Assembly (NCBI RefSeq): GCF_032854445.1
Contig: NC_088303.1
Span: 31,939,501 to 32,003,500 of the forward strand
DNA length: 64,000 nt
Direction of reading: 5' to 3'
DNA from: Liolophura sinensis
Lineage: Eukaryota; Mollusca; Polyplacophora; Chitonida; Chitonidae
The position numbers and the translations under genes are program-made. This document shows, in pieces, positions 1-10,927 of the stretch. Each line of letters begins with the position of its first letter. Positions within the stretch are counted from its first letter, which is position 1. Under the pieces are notes generated by a model. It had not been told where the DNA came from. It made no database searches and worked only from the letters and a program-made list of their open reading frames with translations.

Positions 1-175
1 CACTCATGACAAAACGCCACTCGTCTAACCACAACAACATCTCCATTATGTGAGACATTATCCATTCTACACTCTGTATATATAGATATGTACACAGTAT
101 CATTTACTTTCAAGTCAGCAGTGATGTAAACAAATTGTTATTTTTTATGTTTTTTGTTTTTTTTTTACCTTTCAG
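1..175 (+). other. Sowah intron, 3' end (partial)
   Basis: AT-rich intron sequence ending in a long T tract and ttcag. It holds nothing else recognisable. Confidence 0.7.
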
Positions 176-237
176 CTGCGAACCGAGAGAAATTCAAAGA
201 CATTGTAAATACCTTGGCAACCATAAAAAAGGATGAG
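176..237 (+). CDS. Sowah: Sowah exon: helix of the N-terminal winged-helix domain
   Basis: The exon follows a long T-rich tract ending in ttcag and is followed by a gtatga donor. It starts with two bases of a split codon and then encodes 20 residues including REKFKDIVNTLATIKKDE, ending in phase 0. This resembles the SOWAH N-terminal winged-helix segment, where a (R/N)xxFKxxVNxxATV pattern precedes a lysine-rich beta strand. The preceding exon(s), with the start codon and first helices, must lie left of the window. The next exon continues the domain without a gap. SOWAH proteins are ankyrin-repeat proteins with no well-defined biochemical activity, so no function beyond the family name is claimed. 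Confidence 0.85.
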
Positions 238-2231
238 GTATGAGCTAGTGTGTGTTTATTTGACTGATGCTATCTGTTGATGGTGGGTAAATAAAGAACT
301 GGTGTCCTGCCAGTCATAATTCCTATATCCTCACTCTCCTGTTCGCTTCACACGAACTGGTAGGTGTACTACAACAGTTCGTGGAGCTACAACACATTCC
401 TGCAGTCCTGATCGTGTTGATAACATTGAATCTACCCCTGAGCTTGCATGTTTGTGCGCTGAGTGTTTGCGCACTGATGTGTACGGGGAAAAACAACTCA
501 AAATATTATCCTATACACTGATGAAATCTGTATCAGTAAAGGCTTTCATTTGTATTTTAGAATGACTGTATTTCACCCGTTGTTTAGCATTGTTCAAGTG
601 ACACATTTTGCTTGATTCTGATTGATTCATCCACTGTTCGTACAGGATCACTTGAGAGATTTTTTGTGAAGTTTGGTTAATTTTTTATTAGAAAAACTGA
701 AGTGTTGACATTAAAAGTATGATTTTAATGCATGCATGTGCTTCTGAAGATGCATTTTTACATTCTAAACATCTAAACATTTACGTGAAGAAAACACAAC
801 ATTTGTTCATACATGTAAGTAAAGATGGAAGTAGATAGAGTTGGTAAGGTTCCATTCGAAATTTAGCTACACAGGCTATCATTGTCCGTGGCCCTATATT
901 ACAGTTGAAACAGTTGAGTGTATTTGTGTTGATAAAATATCTGAGAAAAGTGTTTCACCTGCAGTTTGGTATGTCAAAATGCACTTTCAGAAGCACATAC
1001 ATTTAAGGGCATTTACCTAATGCTTTTAATGCCAACACCTTAGTTTTTCTAATACCAGTAAGAAATTAACCAAATTTCACGAAAAAAGCCTAAGTGGCCT
1101 TATAAGGTGGGTGAATCAAATAGAATCAAACGAAATGTTCCACTTGAAAAATGTAAAGGTGAAAAGTTCTCCTTTCGATGATTTTTATCCTTGGGTATTA
1201 AAAGGTTATCCATTCATACTAAATACATTAAGATGAAAGCACCATATGCTCAGGGGTGCGATGTTTACAGCTGATGGACAGAAATGGTTGCTTGGATTTC
1301 CCCCCATCCCAGATCAGTGGGCCATCACTTGTCTGTTAGGGGAGGAAATGCCACAGGAAGGTCGCTGTTGATCGGAAGTTCACTGATCTGGAAAGGCTGT
1401 GGAGGCCATTTGCAGGGCTCTTTAGTCACCCCAATGAGATGTAACTTAATAGCTGGCTCATTTCTCAACATCTCAAGTGTTCAGTACTTCACCCCTTATT
1501 TCCTGGGCTGTCTGGAAAATTAGGCAATCACTAAAAATATGTTCATTGGTTGTAACCTGTCCGAATCTTAAAAATATTTTTTAAATATACCTCTCCAGTT
1601 TAGAATCTTCAAAACCCTTGCCATTTTCATTGTACAGAATAAACTTTTTTTTTTCAAATAGGGTTAGGTTACATGTATGTCCAGCAAAAACTTCTTTAAG
1701 GATGGCCTTAAATAGTGATTTTATATTAGCGTGAAATTTACTACTGTGATTCTCACGATCTTTCAATATAGTAAGTACAGTTCTGCAAGTGAAGGCCCGA
1801 AAATTAATGTGAAGGGAAACATAGAACCTACAAGCAAACAGACAAACAAACTATTGGAATCAGAATTCAAATCATGTATATAGTAAATCATTTATAATGT
1901 TGTGGAATGTTTTCACCAAATAATTGTGGTTCTGTACAAACATTTTAGTACAGAAGGGTGATTACATGTATTTGGTGACTATCGCCATAAACGTATGGCC
2001 ACAAACAGTTTAAAATTTCTGATATTTAAAACTTATACCCCTTTTTGACATAGCAGTATTTTTTTTCATGTCATCACTTTATTTGAAGAAAATGATTTCG
2101 ATCATCACTGTCAAGCCTGATTGCATTGTCAGATATGCAGTGTGCCTCAATGGACATGCAGTATCTTGAGTGTCCAAAACTCTTGTTATGATGCATTGTT
2201 TTTATCGTATAATTTGCTTATATGTTTTCAG
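238..2231 (+). other. Sowah intron, 2.0 kb
   Basis: Apart from a large imperfect inverted repeat at about 430-1262, listed separately, this intron shows no element I recognise. The small open frames in it have no protein-like composition. Confidence 0.7.
430..1262. repeat. Large imperfect inverted repeat (foldback-like)
   Basis: The left arm at about 590-790 contains tttgcttgattctgatt, aagtttggttaatttttta and gtgcttctgaagatgcat. The right arm at about 970-1150 carries their reverse complements in reverse order: atgcactttcagaagcac, aagaaattaaccaaatttc and aatagaatcaaacgaaat. Weaker matches reach outward to cccctgagc at about 436 and gctcagggg at about 1249. The arms are diverged and separated by roughly 180 bases. 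This fits an old foldback transposon or MITE. No coding capacity is seen. Confidence 0.55.
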
Positions 2232-2501
2232 TCTGGGGAGAAGGTGTTGGTCCTTAAGAAGAAATTCAGAACAGGATCCATATCTGCGTCCAACCTGTCC
2301 AAATCTTCAACTGACCTGGCAAGAGCGCAGTCAGAGCCTCCCAACCAGCCCCCCTCCCCACAGGTCGCCCGCGCTAGGGAGGGGGAGACTGACGCCATGA
2401 TGCGCGTCAAAAGCGAGGGGAACTTGGGAGATTCCTCAGGAGGCTCTAACCCTTCTGTGGAAACTGTTAGTGCCAGCTCCTTGTCCACAGCTGATTCCTC
2501 G
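2232..2501 (+). CDS. Sowah: Sowah exon: end of winged-helix domain plus Ser-rich linker
   Basis: The acceptor is ttttcag at 2225-2231 and the donor is tcg|gtaatt after 2501, giving 90 codons with both ends in phase 0. It begins SGEKVLVLKKKF, which completes the (G)xKYxxLKKxF strand typical of the SOWAH winged helix, joined to KKDE of the upstream exon. The remaining roughly 75 residues are low-complexity linker rich in Ser, Pro and Glu, ending VSASSLSTADSS, and are probably disordered. If the intron were retained, reading would continue to a stop at 2583-2585, so an alternative truncated end is possible but unsupported. The match at the start of the exon is strong. The donor is acceptable rather than perfect. 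Confidence 0.9.
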
Positions 2502-2839
2502 GTAATTTCTGTCCCCTGGGCTTCATTGTTCAAAAGTGTATTAAGAGTTAAGCCAGGCTTAAATCTTAATACAAAACCAGTGTGACTTTAGTCCAGACTC
2601 AAGTTATTACTGAGGCTAACTACTAATACACGTTTGAACAGTTGGGCCCTTGTCCTTCAATGATTACAGATGTGTTCTCCACACTAACCACTAGGAACGC
2701 AACTGGCCAAGGCAGATTGTGTTCTTTCACCACTTCATAAAAACTTGCACTAAAGCAGGAATACTTGTCCAAACAGCACTTTCGTGCAACGTTTGCCACT
2801 GCAGGGATACGTGTCAGAGAGCACCTTGTACAAACAGCA

Positions 2840-3097
2840 ATTTGGTTGGTTAGTGCGCTAACACAGCGTAATAACCCAGGAACCTCTCACCAATGCGGTT
2901 GCTGTGTGTTCAGTGAGTCGCTGTGAGTCCAGCTCATGCTGGCTTCCTCTCCGACCGTACGTGGGAAGGTCTGCCAGCAACTTGCAAATGGGCTCTACCC
3001 GAATTCCTCCCACCATAATGCTGGCCGCCGTAGAATAAGTGAAACATTCTTGAGTACGGCGTAAAAAACCAATCAAATAAATAAATAAATAAATAAA
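2840..3097 (+). mobile_element. Family-A tRNA-derived SINE
   Basis: The head has a tRNA-like A box (ggttggttagtgcgc). The body is the common one of this window (agctcatgctggcttcctct, gggaaggtctgccagcaac, ccaccataatgctggccgcc). The tail is attcttgagtacggcgtaaa followed by (aaat)n. It interrupts the old edge of the 68-bp array, whose diverged units lie on both sides (about 2752-2838 and 3098-3150). Confidence 0.85.
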
Positions 3098-4678
3098 CAG
3101 CACTTTGCTACAATCTTTACCACTGCAGTGAAACATTATCACAGAGCATCTTATCTTAACAGCACTTGTTACAGTCTTTACCCCTTTTTTCTATTGTGGG
3201 GATATGTGTAAAAACATGTCTTGTCTGAACAGCACTTGTTACAGTCTTTACCCCTTTACCATTGTGGGGATACGTGTAAAACCACATCTTGTCTGAACAG
3301 CACTTCTTACAGTCTTTACCTCTTTACCATTGCAGGGATTCATGTAAAAACGCATCTTGTCTGAACAGCACTTGTCACAGTCTTTACCCCTTTACCATTG
3401 CGGGGATACATGTAAAAACACATCTTGTCTGAACAGCACTTGTTACAGTCTTTACCTCTTTACCATTGCGGGGATACATGTAAAAACACATCTTGTCTGA
3501 ACAGCACTTGTTACTACAGTCTTTACCTCTTTACCATTGTGGGGATACATGTAAAAACACATCTTGTCTGAACAGCACTTGTTACAGTCTTTACCTCTGT
3601 ACCATTGTGGGGATTCATGTAAAAACACATCTTGTCTAAATAGCTCTTGTTACAGTCTTTACCCCTTTACCATTGTGGAGATACGTGTAAAACCACATTT
3701 TGTCTGAACAGCACTTCTTACAGTCTTTACCTCTGTACCATTGTGGGGATTCATGTAAAAACACATCTTGTCTGAATAGCACTTGTCACAGTCTTTACCT
3801 CTGTACCATTGTGGGGATTTATGTAAAAACACATCTTGTCTAAATAGCTCTTGTTACAGACTTTACCCCTTTACCATTGTGGAGATACGTGTAAAACCAC
3901 ATCTTGTCTGAACAGCACTTGTCACAGTCTTTACCCCTTTACCATTGCGGGGATACATGTAAAAACACATCTTGTCTGAACAGCACTTGTTACAGTCTTT
4001 ACCTCTTTACCATTGCGGGGATACATGTAAAAACACATCTTGTCTGAACAGCACTTGTTACTACAGTCTTTACCTCTTTACCATTGTGGGGATACATGTA
4101 AAAACACATCTTGTCTGAACAGCACTTGTTACAGTCTTTACCTCTGTACCATTGTGGGGATTCATGTAAAAACACATCTTGTCTAAATAGCTCTTGTTAC
4201 AGTCTTTACCCCTTTACCATTGTGGAGATACGTGTAAAACCACATTTTGTCTGAACAGCACTTCTTACAGTCTTTACCTCTGTACCATTGTGGGGATTCA
4301 TGTAAAAACACATCTTGTCTGAATAGCACTTGTCACAGTCTTTACCTCTGTACCATTGTGGGGATTTATGTAAAAACACATCTTGTCTAAATAGCTCTTG
4401 TTACAGACTTTACCCCTTTACCATTGTGGAGATACGTGTAAAACCACATCTTGTCTGAACAGCACTTGTTACAGTCTTTACCTCTGTACCATTGTGGGGA
4501 TTCATGTAAAAACACATCTTGTCTGAATAGCACTTGTCACAGTCTTTACCCCTTTACCATTGTGGGGATACATGTAAAAACACATCTTGTCTGAACAGCA
4601 CTTGTTACAGTCTTTACCCCTTTACCATTGTGGGGATACGTGTAAAACCACATCTTGTCTGAACAGCACTTGTTACAA
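3098..4678. repeat. 68-bp tandem array, about 22 copies, with an 8-unit higher-order repeat
   Basis: The unit includes cttgtctgaacagcacttg, ttacagtctttacctcttta and ccattgtggggatacatgta. A block marked by a 3-base insertion (gttactacag) occurs at 3511 and again at 4058. The 547-base spacing equals eight 68-bp units plus that insertion, so one 8-unit block was duplicated as a whole. Degenerate units flank the core. Confidence 0.9.
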
Positions 4679-4870
4679 CCTGTAATAAGGTAATCAGATA
4701 AATGCTAAAGCAGATTTTGTTCTAATATCACTTCATTAAAGCCTGTACCACTGAATGGATGCATGTCAAGCTGATCTAAACGGTATTTCCGTACAATTTT
4801 ACCACTACACAGGCCAAAACAGATGGTGCACTAACAGCACTAATGTACATCTTCTTCCAGTAATAAATCG

Positions 4871-5217
4871 GCCCCGATAGCACAGTTTGTAAGAGCTTCC
4901 GCCTTGGGAGCGGTAGATCCAGGGTCAGTCCTGGATGGAGGCACATCTAAGACCTTAAAAGAGGAAGTTAAACTTCCTCGCTTGACGTTCAGCATGAAGG
5001 GGACAGTGCAACGACTGGTTGACCCCTATCAGTATAATCGGCCGGGGCGGCTTACTTGCCTTCGGTAAGGTGTCTCAGTGAAGCACCACTAGATAAAAGA
5101 GCGATGGAAATCCGTGCTACAACAAGCAGCCATATTACATGCACTTTAAGGATGCCTTCATTGTCATATGACTGAAAAATTGTTAAGTACGACGTTAAAC
5201 CCCAAACACTCACTCAA
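4871..5217 (+). mobile_element. Family-B tRNA-derived SINE, full length
   Basis: The head (gccccgatagcacagtttgt...agagc) resembles a tRNA A box, followed by a diverged B box (ggtagatccagggtc). The tail is aaaaattgttaagtacgacg ttaaacccc and then (cact)n. A target-site duplication tcttccagtaa is present at 4853-4863 and 5218-5228. A second, partial copy of the 3' tail follows at 5228-5290. Confidence 0.85.
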
Positions 5218-5363
5218 TCTTCCAGTAACGCTTTATTGTCGTCATATGACGGAAAAATTGTTAGGTATGACATACGTGTAGAACCCGAAGCATTTCCTCA
5301 ACACAACAATGATTACGTGCTCCAATAAAAAGAAGGTAATAATAGGGCATCTCTTACTTGTAG

Positions 5364-5507
5364 ATGTCAGCAGAGGAAGATGAAAAGGATAAAGAAAACC
5401 TGGCCAACATGAGTGTTAAGGAGAGAGCAAAACACCTGAACAAGATTGAGTCACAGACCCAGCTGGAGAAGGCTGCAGGCGGCGGAGGCAGACGTAAGGA
5501 AAATAAG
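5364..5507 (+). CDS. Sowah: Sowah exon: charged linker with conserved NMSVKERAKHLNKIES motif
   Basis: The acceptor is cttgtag at 5357-5363. The exon has 48 codons, starting by chance with ATG, and is rich in Glu and Lys. The motif NMSVKERAKHLNKIES resembles the (L)SVxERAKxFNKI segment found between the winged helix and the ankyrin region of SOWAH proteins. Two donors are possible: gttagt after 5507 (phase 0) and the stronger-looking gtaagg after 5493 (phase 1). I chose 5507 because the next recognised exon starts in phase 0. The last ~47 bases of the exon and the following intron are copied five more times as an exact 99-bp array. Confidence 0.85.
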
Positions 5508-6054
5508 GTTAGTGACAATGACTGCCACGATCTCACCTGTCTGAGGTAGTCACCTACCGTGCTAGAGAAGGCTGAAGGTGGCAGAGGCAGGCGTAAGGAC
5601 AATAAGGTTACTAACAATGGCTCACAACATCTTACCTGGCTAAGGTAGTCACAGATCCAGCTGGAGAAGGCGACAGGTGGCAGAGGCAGGCGTAAGGACA
5701 ATAAGGTTAGTGACGATGACTCACAACATCTCACCTGATTAAGGTAGTCACATACCTAGCTGGAGAAGGTGACAGGTGGCAGAGGCAGACGTAAGGACAA
5801 TAAGGTTAGTGACGATGACTCATAACATCTCACCTGTCTAAGGTAGTCACATACCCAGCTGGAGAAAGTGGTAGGTCGCAAAGGCAGGTGTAAGGACAGC
5901 AAGGTTAGTGACAGTGACTGCAAAGATCTCACCTGTCTAAGGTAGTCACATACCCAGCTGGAGAAGGCAACAGGTGGCAGAGGCAGGTGTAAGGACAATA
6001 AGGTTAGTGACGATGACTCACAACATCTCACCTATCTAAGGTAGTCACATGTAA
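5461..6054 (+). repeat. 99-bp tandem array grown from the 3' end of a Sowah exon, 6 copies
   Basis: The units start at 5461, 5560, 5659, 5758, 5857 and 5956, exactly 99 bases apart. The first unit is the end of the 5364-5507 exon plus 52 bases of intron, including the donor. Each later copy has a possible acceptor (aaggtag), 57 bases that read like the exon end (for example SHTQLEKATGGRGRRKDNK), and the same gttagt donor (gttact in the second copy). Four of the five extra copies are open in the exon frame; the one at 5758 has an in-frame tag. They may be decayed or optional duplicate exons, or simply a minisatellite seeded by the exon. Confidence 0.9.
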
Positions 6055-6202
6055 GATAGTCGTTGACCCAGTTTGGTAAGTCAGATGATGGACATGAACT
6101 GTAGTGTACAGTATTAATCAAAATTTTATTTTGCATGGAATTCCTAAATGGCTCTTATGAACAGATCTTATTTTAATATATTACCTTAACATATATTCTT
6201 GA

Positions 6203-6545
6203 GCTCAAAGTCCGCTTCAGGAGCGGTAGATCCAGGGTCAGTCCTGGGTCGAGTCACACCTAAGACTTTAATAAAGGAAGTTGCAGCTTCCTCGCTTGGC
6301 GTTCCACATGAAGGGGATAGTGCAATGACTGATTGACGTGTATCAGTGTAATGGCTCGGGCGGGGCTGCTTACTTGCCCGCGGTAAGACGTCTCAGTGAA
6401 GCAGCACTAGATAAAAGAGGGGTGGAAATACGTCCTGCAACAAGGAGGCACATTACATGCACTATAAGGATTCCTTCGTCGTCATATGGCTGAAAAATTG
6501 TGAAGTATGACATTAAACCCCAAGCACTCACTCACTCACTGTACC
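6203..6545 (+). mobile_element. Family-B SINE
   Basis: Carries the body of the 4871 copy (agcggtagatccagggtc, gcagcactagataaaagag, ggcacattacatgcac) and the tail ctgaaaaattgtgaagtatg ending in (cact)n. The 5' head is diverged. Confidence 0.8.
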
Positions 6546-7194
6546 CATGCATCTTGGGCTCATTTAAAACATAATGTTCTTCATGATGACATCATTGTAG
6601 GTGACTTTCATGAAATGAGTAAGGTTTTAGGGGTTTTCTGTGAGATTTTCTGTGAGGTTTTCTGTGACAAAGGTATCGTTCAGAGTTCAAAAGAAAAGCA
6701 TGAAGCAGATGTCTAAACTATATCCTAATACATAAATTGACTGCTTTTTAGGCTTTGCTAGAAACTTAAAGTAGGTACATGTAGATCTACTAGATGTGCC
6801 TTCAAAGCCATTAATCATCACGATTTGGATGAAATATTGCCGAGGTGGCATTCAGCCTTAATCATTCATTCAAAGCAAGTACTGTAATTCCTCCAATTTT
6901 AGAACAGATATTAGTAGTGCAGAGAGAATAAAATTACAATCCTCTAAAAATTACAAATTTATTTTCAGAAACAACAACGCACACCCTGATTCCTGTTTCT
7001 ACCTGTACATTACCTGACATACAGAGTTAGCTCCCCTCCACCATTACATGTCACTTCCTCTGTCACACCTGAGATACACCTGGAGACACACCTCTGTGTT
7101 GCATTGTTTTCTAAGTATTAACGTTGTTAATGATTAATCATCTTGTATGGAATTATAATGCAGTTATGTTAGTGAGGAAGATTCATAAGTGCAA

Positions 7195-7840
7195 GATAAT
7201 GATGATAGCCTGCAGGCTCAGTGGTTCGGGACATCTTTTGCTTTATTGCGCTTCTATTGTCTGATGATCTTTATCAGGCGTCATTGATTGCGTCTCATAA
7301 ACCCAGGCAAGAAATCAAATGATATTAATGGTAAAGATGAAAAGGAAATGTTAGACAGGTGTTAATGCAAATTTCATCGTGTCAGATTATGTGTTTATAA
7401 GTCCTTCTTTTTGAACGACAGGTTTCTTTTGTGGCCTTTGTTCGTGCCATGATTAATTGGGAGCTGATCTTCAGTTTCTGAAATGCAGGGCTAAGTGGGA
7501 ATATATATGGCTGGTATGATAGGCCTTTGTGATAGTTCACTGAGAGCATTTGAACCTGGAGATGGTGAATAGACGAGACATGATAGGCAGGCCTGGTTTA
7601 TTGACACCTTTTTAGTGCTGGATGTGATGTGAGGCGTACACGGCAATGATAAGGCTTTCAAGCTGAATCCAAACCAAGGTAGATCAAAAGCCTTGTGGTT
7701 GTCTCTCGTCCACAGAGCCATTGTGTCTTCGTGCAGTGCTTCATATCACAGCCGATATCATTGTCACAGCTTGCCTTTGATGCCACATCTTTAATAAACC
7801 TCTAGTCGTAACAACCACGTAATACGTATTTTCTTTTGTA
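7195..7840. promoter_or_regulatory. Candidate conserved non-coding island
   Basis: Balanced base composition, no tandem structure and no credible ORF, with short motif-like segments such as gatctttatcaggcgtcatt and aaccaaggtagatcaaaagc (a possible TCF-type site, agatcaaa). It reads like developmental enhancer sequence. The call is inferred from texture only. Confidence 0.25.
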
Positions 7841-7982
7841 AAGGTGCGGTGTATTAAATGCATGAGGCATATTATAAGTGTTAGTTACACATATATGGAC
7901 TGTCTGCACCAAGAATAGGTGTGCTAATAGGCACACCTACGTGCTGCTTCAGTGTTCATACAACACTTATTTAATAGGACAG

Positions 7983-8056
7983 CCCCGGTTTCCGTTGTAT
8001 AAGTAAAATATTCTTGAGTACGACGTAAAACACCAATCAGAGAAATAAATAAATAA
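7983..8056 (+). mobile_element. Family-A SINE, 3' fragment
   Basis: Carries only the tail: cggtttccgttgtataagt, attcttgagtacgacgtaaa, and the aaataaata end. Confidence 0.75.
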
Positions 8057-8269
8057 TAGGACAGCACATGTGTGTTTAATAGGATTTGTGATATTTCTGT
8101 ATTATTGCACTACTTTAATACATTGACATATTTTCACTTAGATTGCCCAGTGTTCCTTGATTTCAAATTGTCAGTGGCATTGAATTGTCAAGAGAGCATG
8201 TGTGGTCCAGTGGGCAGGCCAAAAATGTGAAAAACAGTGTTCAAACAGCCCAAAGAGCATGGATCTGCC

Positions 8270-8632
8270 CCATTAGGTCATTTTGTAGAGAGGGGTTGGT
8301 AGGTCCAATGTCAATTCTGAGTTGGATCACACACACCTAAGACCTTAAAAAAGGAGGTTGTAACGTCCTCGCTTGCCGTTCAGAATTAAAAGTATAGTGC
8401 AATGACCGGGTGACCTGTATCAGTATAATGGCTTGGGCGGAGTGGCTTACTTGCCTTTGGTAAGTCATCTTTTTGAGGCAGCACTAGGTACAAGAGCAGT
8501 GGAAGTCCATCTTGTAACAAGAAAGCACACTACATGCACTCTAAGATTCCTTTGTCATCTGATAACTGAAAAATTGTTAAATATGACGTTAAACCCCAAG
8601 CACTCACTCACTTACTCACACACTCACTCGCC
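8270..8632 (+). mobile_element. Family-B SINE
   Basis: Similar along its length to the 4871 copy: tcacacacacctaagacctt, cctgtatcagtataatggct, gaaaaattgttaaatatgac, then (cact)n. Diverged at the head. Confidence 0.8.
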
Positions 8633-8838
8633 CAAAAAGCATGGTGTCCAGATTTCATTGTTTTTTAACGCTCCCATGTAAAAGTGCTGAAAAATGTCAT
8701 CCACATACATGTAGTACTAATATTTTTGTGTTTTATTTATCCACTTGAACATTAGGGCAGGTGTCTGGCTATAACTATAGTAAAACCATTTGATGTAGTC
8801 TTACATAAAGTTTCTTGAATCACTTGCCTTCTACCAGT

Positions 8839-9126
8839 GCACCAGCCCGGATAGCACTGTTGTTAGAGCATCTGTTTAGGAAGCGGTAGATCCAAGTTAG
8901 TCCTAGACACAATAGTGCAACGACTAGTTGACCCGTATCAGTATAATGGCTCGGGAGGGGCGCCTTACTTTCCTTTGGTAAGTCAGTGAAGCAGCACTAG
9001 ATAAAAGAGCGATGGAAATCCATCCTGCAACAAGGAGGCACGTTACATGCACTTTAAGGACTTCTTCATCGTCTTATGACTGAAAAATTGTCAAGGACGA
9101 TGTTAAGCCCGAAGCACTCACTCAGT
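8839..9126 (+). mobile_element. Family-B SINE with internal deletion
   Basis: The head caccagcccggatagcactg is well preserved with its A-box-like part. About 60 bases of the middle are missing compared with other copies. The tail is ctgaaaaattgtcaaggacg and ends in cactcactca. Confidence 0.8.
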
Positions 9127-9234
9127 TACCAATAGCCGAGTTACGAGGATATGGCTTGTGAGGAATCTCTAGTGCTGTGTAGGACATAATGTAAATTTTC
9201 AATGACTGTAGCACTTTCAATCAGTGGAATTAAT

Positions 9235-9410
9235 GCTTACAATTATTATGAAAAATGAGGCTATCATGATTCATTTGTGTCATAAAACTGTGTAAATTAT
9301 TTCTCTACACCTGATACTTGTAGCTCTCTCAGAATGTTTGAAAATATTGGTTGCAGAGACGGTTGAAAAGGTTGAAGAATTATGGTACATTTTCTTGAGT
9401 GCCAGTAGTT
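9235..9410 (+). repeat. Dispersed repeat family E, copy 1
   Basis: Shares with 16600-16790 an ordered set of segments: gaaaatga near the start, ttatttctctacacc, ctctcagaatgttt, then gttgaa/aattatggta and ttttcttga. No ORF or terminal repeat is seen. Probably an old non-autonomous element. Confidence 0.5.
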
Positions 9411-9884
9411 AATTTGCTAACATCAGTTCAATGAATGAACGCTTTTAGCTTAAAGTCGTCTCAATCAAAAGGACAAACATGTATACATGTACATGTGATT
9501 TAATAGGTAAAAAAGGTTTGTCTGTCTTCATACAGTTGGTAAATCCAGAATTTCATTTAAATTGTTATAATTAATCATATATTATTACAGTAATTAAAAT
9601 AAATCTATTAATAAATATGCCCCCCTCCCGCCCCCCCAAAGAAAGATTTTATGATGGTAATTAGTTTACTGAAAAAAGAAAGAATATATAGCTGAATATA
9701 CCAGTGTACACGTACAAGTACCTTACTATAGTACATGTAGGTAAACAATTATGACAACTCAACAAATGTTGATTGATATTAAAGATTTTATAATTGCATT
9801 AGTACTGAGAAAAAAGATGGATGACTTGAAATACCAGCATACACAACTTGCTTTAAGCAAATAATGTTGAATAAGGTTATTAAA

Positions 9885-10300
9885 ACGTTGATAAAAGTGA
9901 TATTTATCGGTGGTTAGGACAAAGGCGTTTTTCAGATTAATGGGTGACGAGGAGAGATGCGTAGCTTGGTTAATTACAGGTGTTATCAGGTATTAAGTGT
10001 TTATTGTGCCAGTCATTAAGCTGCTTCTTACACTTCCCATACATAGGTGTGGATAGGCTGTAGCTGTTACCTGACAGTAGTCTTGTATCAGATTGGGGAT
10101 CAGAGAGAAAGAGCGAGGGAGATGGGAAGATCTCTCATGGCCTCTCTCTGTTTATGTGTCGTTCTTTGTGTTTGTGCATGTTTGCGGTAAACTCCTGCTG
10201 ACAAAGTCACACAGATTGGGATCAGGAGTGCTGTATGTGAGCAGGCTTGCCGTCTGGCTGTCTGTCTGCTGGTTGGTCCCCCAGGGGACAATGTTCTCTC
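9885..10300. promoter_or_regulatory. Candidate conserved non-coding island
   Basis: Non-repetitive sequence with homeodomain-like and GATA-like words close together (cagattaatgg, tggttaattacagg, tgatatttatcgg) and no ORF. Inferred enhancer-like element in the Sowah intron. Confidence 0.28.
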
Positions 10301-10927
10301 TACCGTGGCACTTTTCACTCTTTCCTGTACAAGTCATTTTCAAGTTTGCACTTTTAATAATCAGCCAGTTAAGCTGAAGTTCTACCTTATTAAACATTAA
10401 GCACCATGATTTGAATACAATACTGACAATGTGGCCTATAAATGTAAAGGATACCTATAGTGTTTTTTTTAAATATAGAGTATTTGATGTGGCCTAACAT
10501 TAAAGTACACAAAGGCTTCTTAGCTGTATTCTTGGTGCTTAAACGTGGCTTTAAACTACAGTTTTTAGGCCCCAGAGGTCAGTGGGTTAAATATGTACCT
10601 GCTGTTGATAACGGTTCATCAGTAACGTCATTTCTGAATATTTCAGACCACTGATAGAAAATATGCATAAAATAGAGGGGCTATTAAGAAATATAAAATA
10701 TGACTCAAAAATGATTTTTTTTCCTTCATGCTTTCCTTAAAACTATTCTCTTTGTTAAATTACTTTTTCATGTATACTTTAAGCCATAATGCTCCATTCT
10801 CGTTTTTAAAAACAGAATTTGCTGAGTCATTGGTAAAAAGCTGTTGGAATTATGTATTGTGTACATAAGAATTTCTGATGGTTCTTGCAGTTCATTGCAA
10901 ATTGTTTCTGACCCATCATATAAGTAT

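Larger units (their letters stand above)
2502..5363 (+). other. Sowah intron, 2.9 kb, mostly repeats
   Basis: Contains one family-A SINE, a 68-bp tandem array and a full-length family-B SINE, each listed separately. The short remainder (2502-2750, 5290-5363) holds nothing recognisable. Confidence 0.75.

Noticed and set aside
5354-6031. Two minus-strand open frames with repeats like LTLLSLRLPLPPVAFSSW
   Set aside because: Antisense shadows of the 99-bp array.
6070-6085. cccag|tttg|gtaagt, a microexon-like pattern
   Set aside because: Four bases would break the frame, and there is no pyrimidine tract before the AG.
10093-10397. Overlapping open frames on both strands (72-94 residues)
   Set aside because: All three overlap in a candidate non-coding island, and none has splice or homology support.
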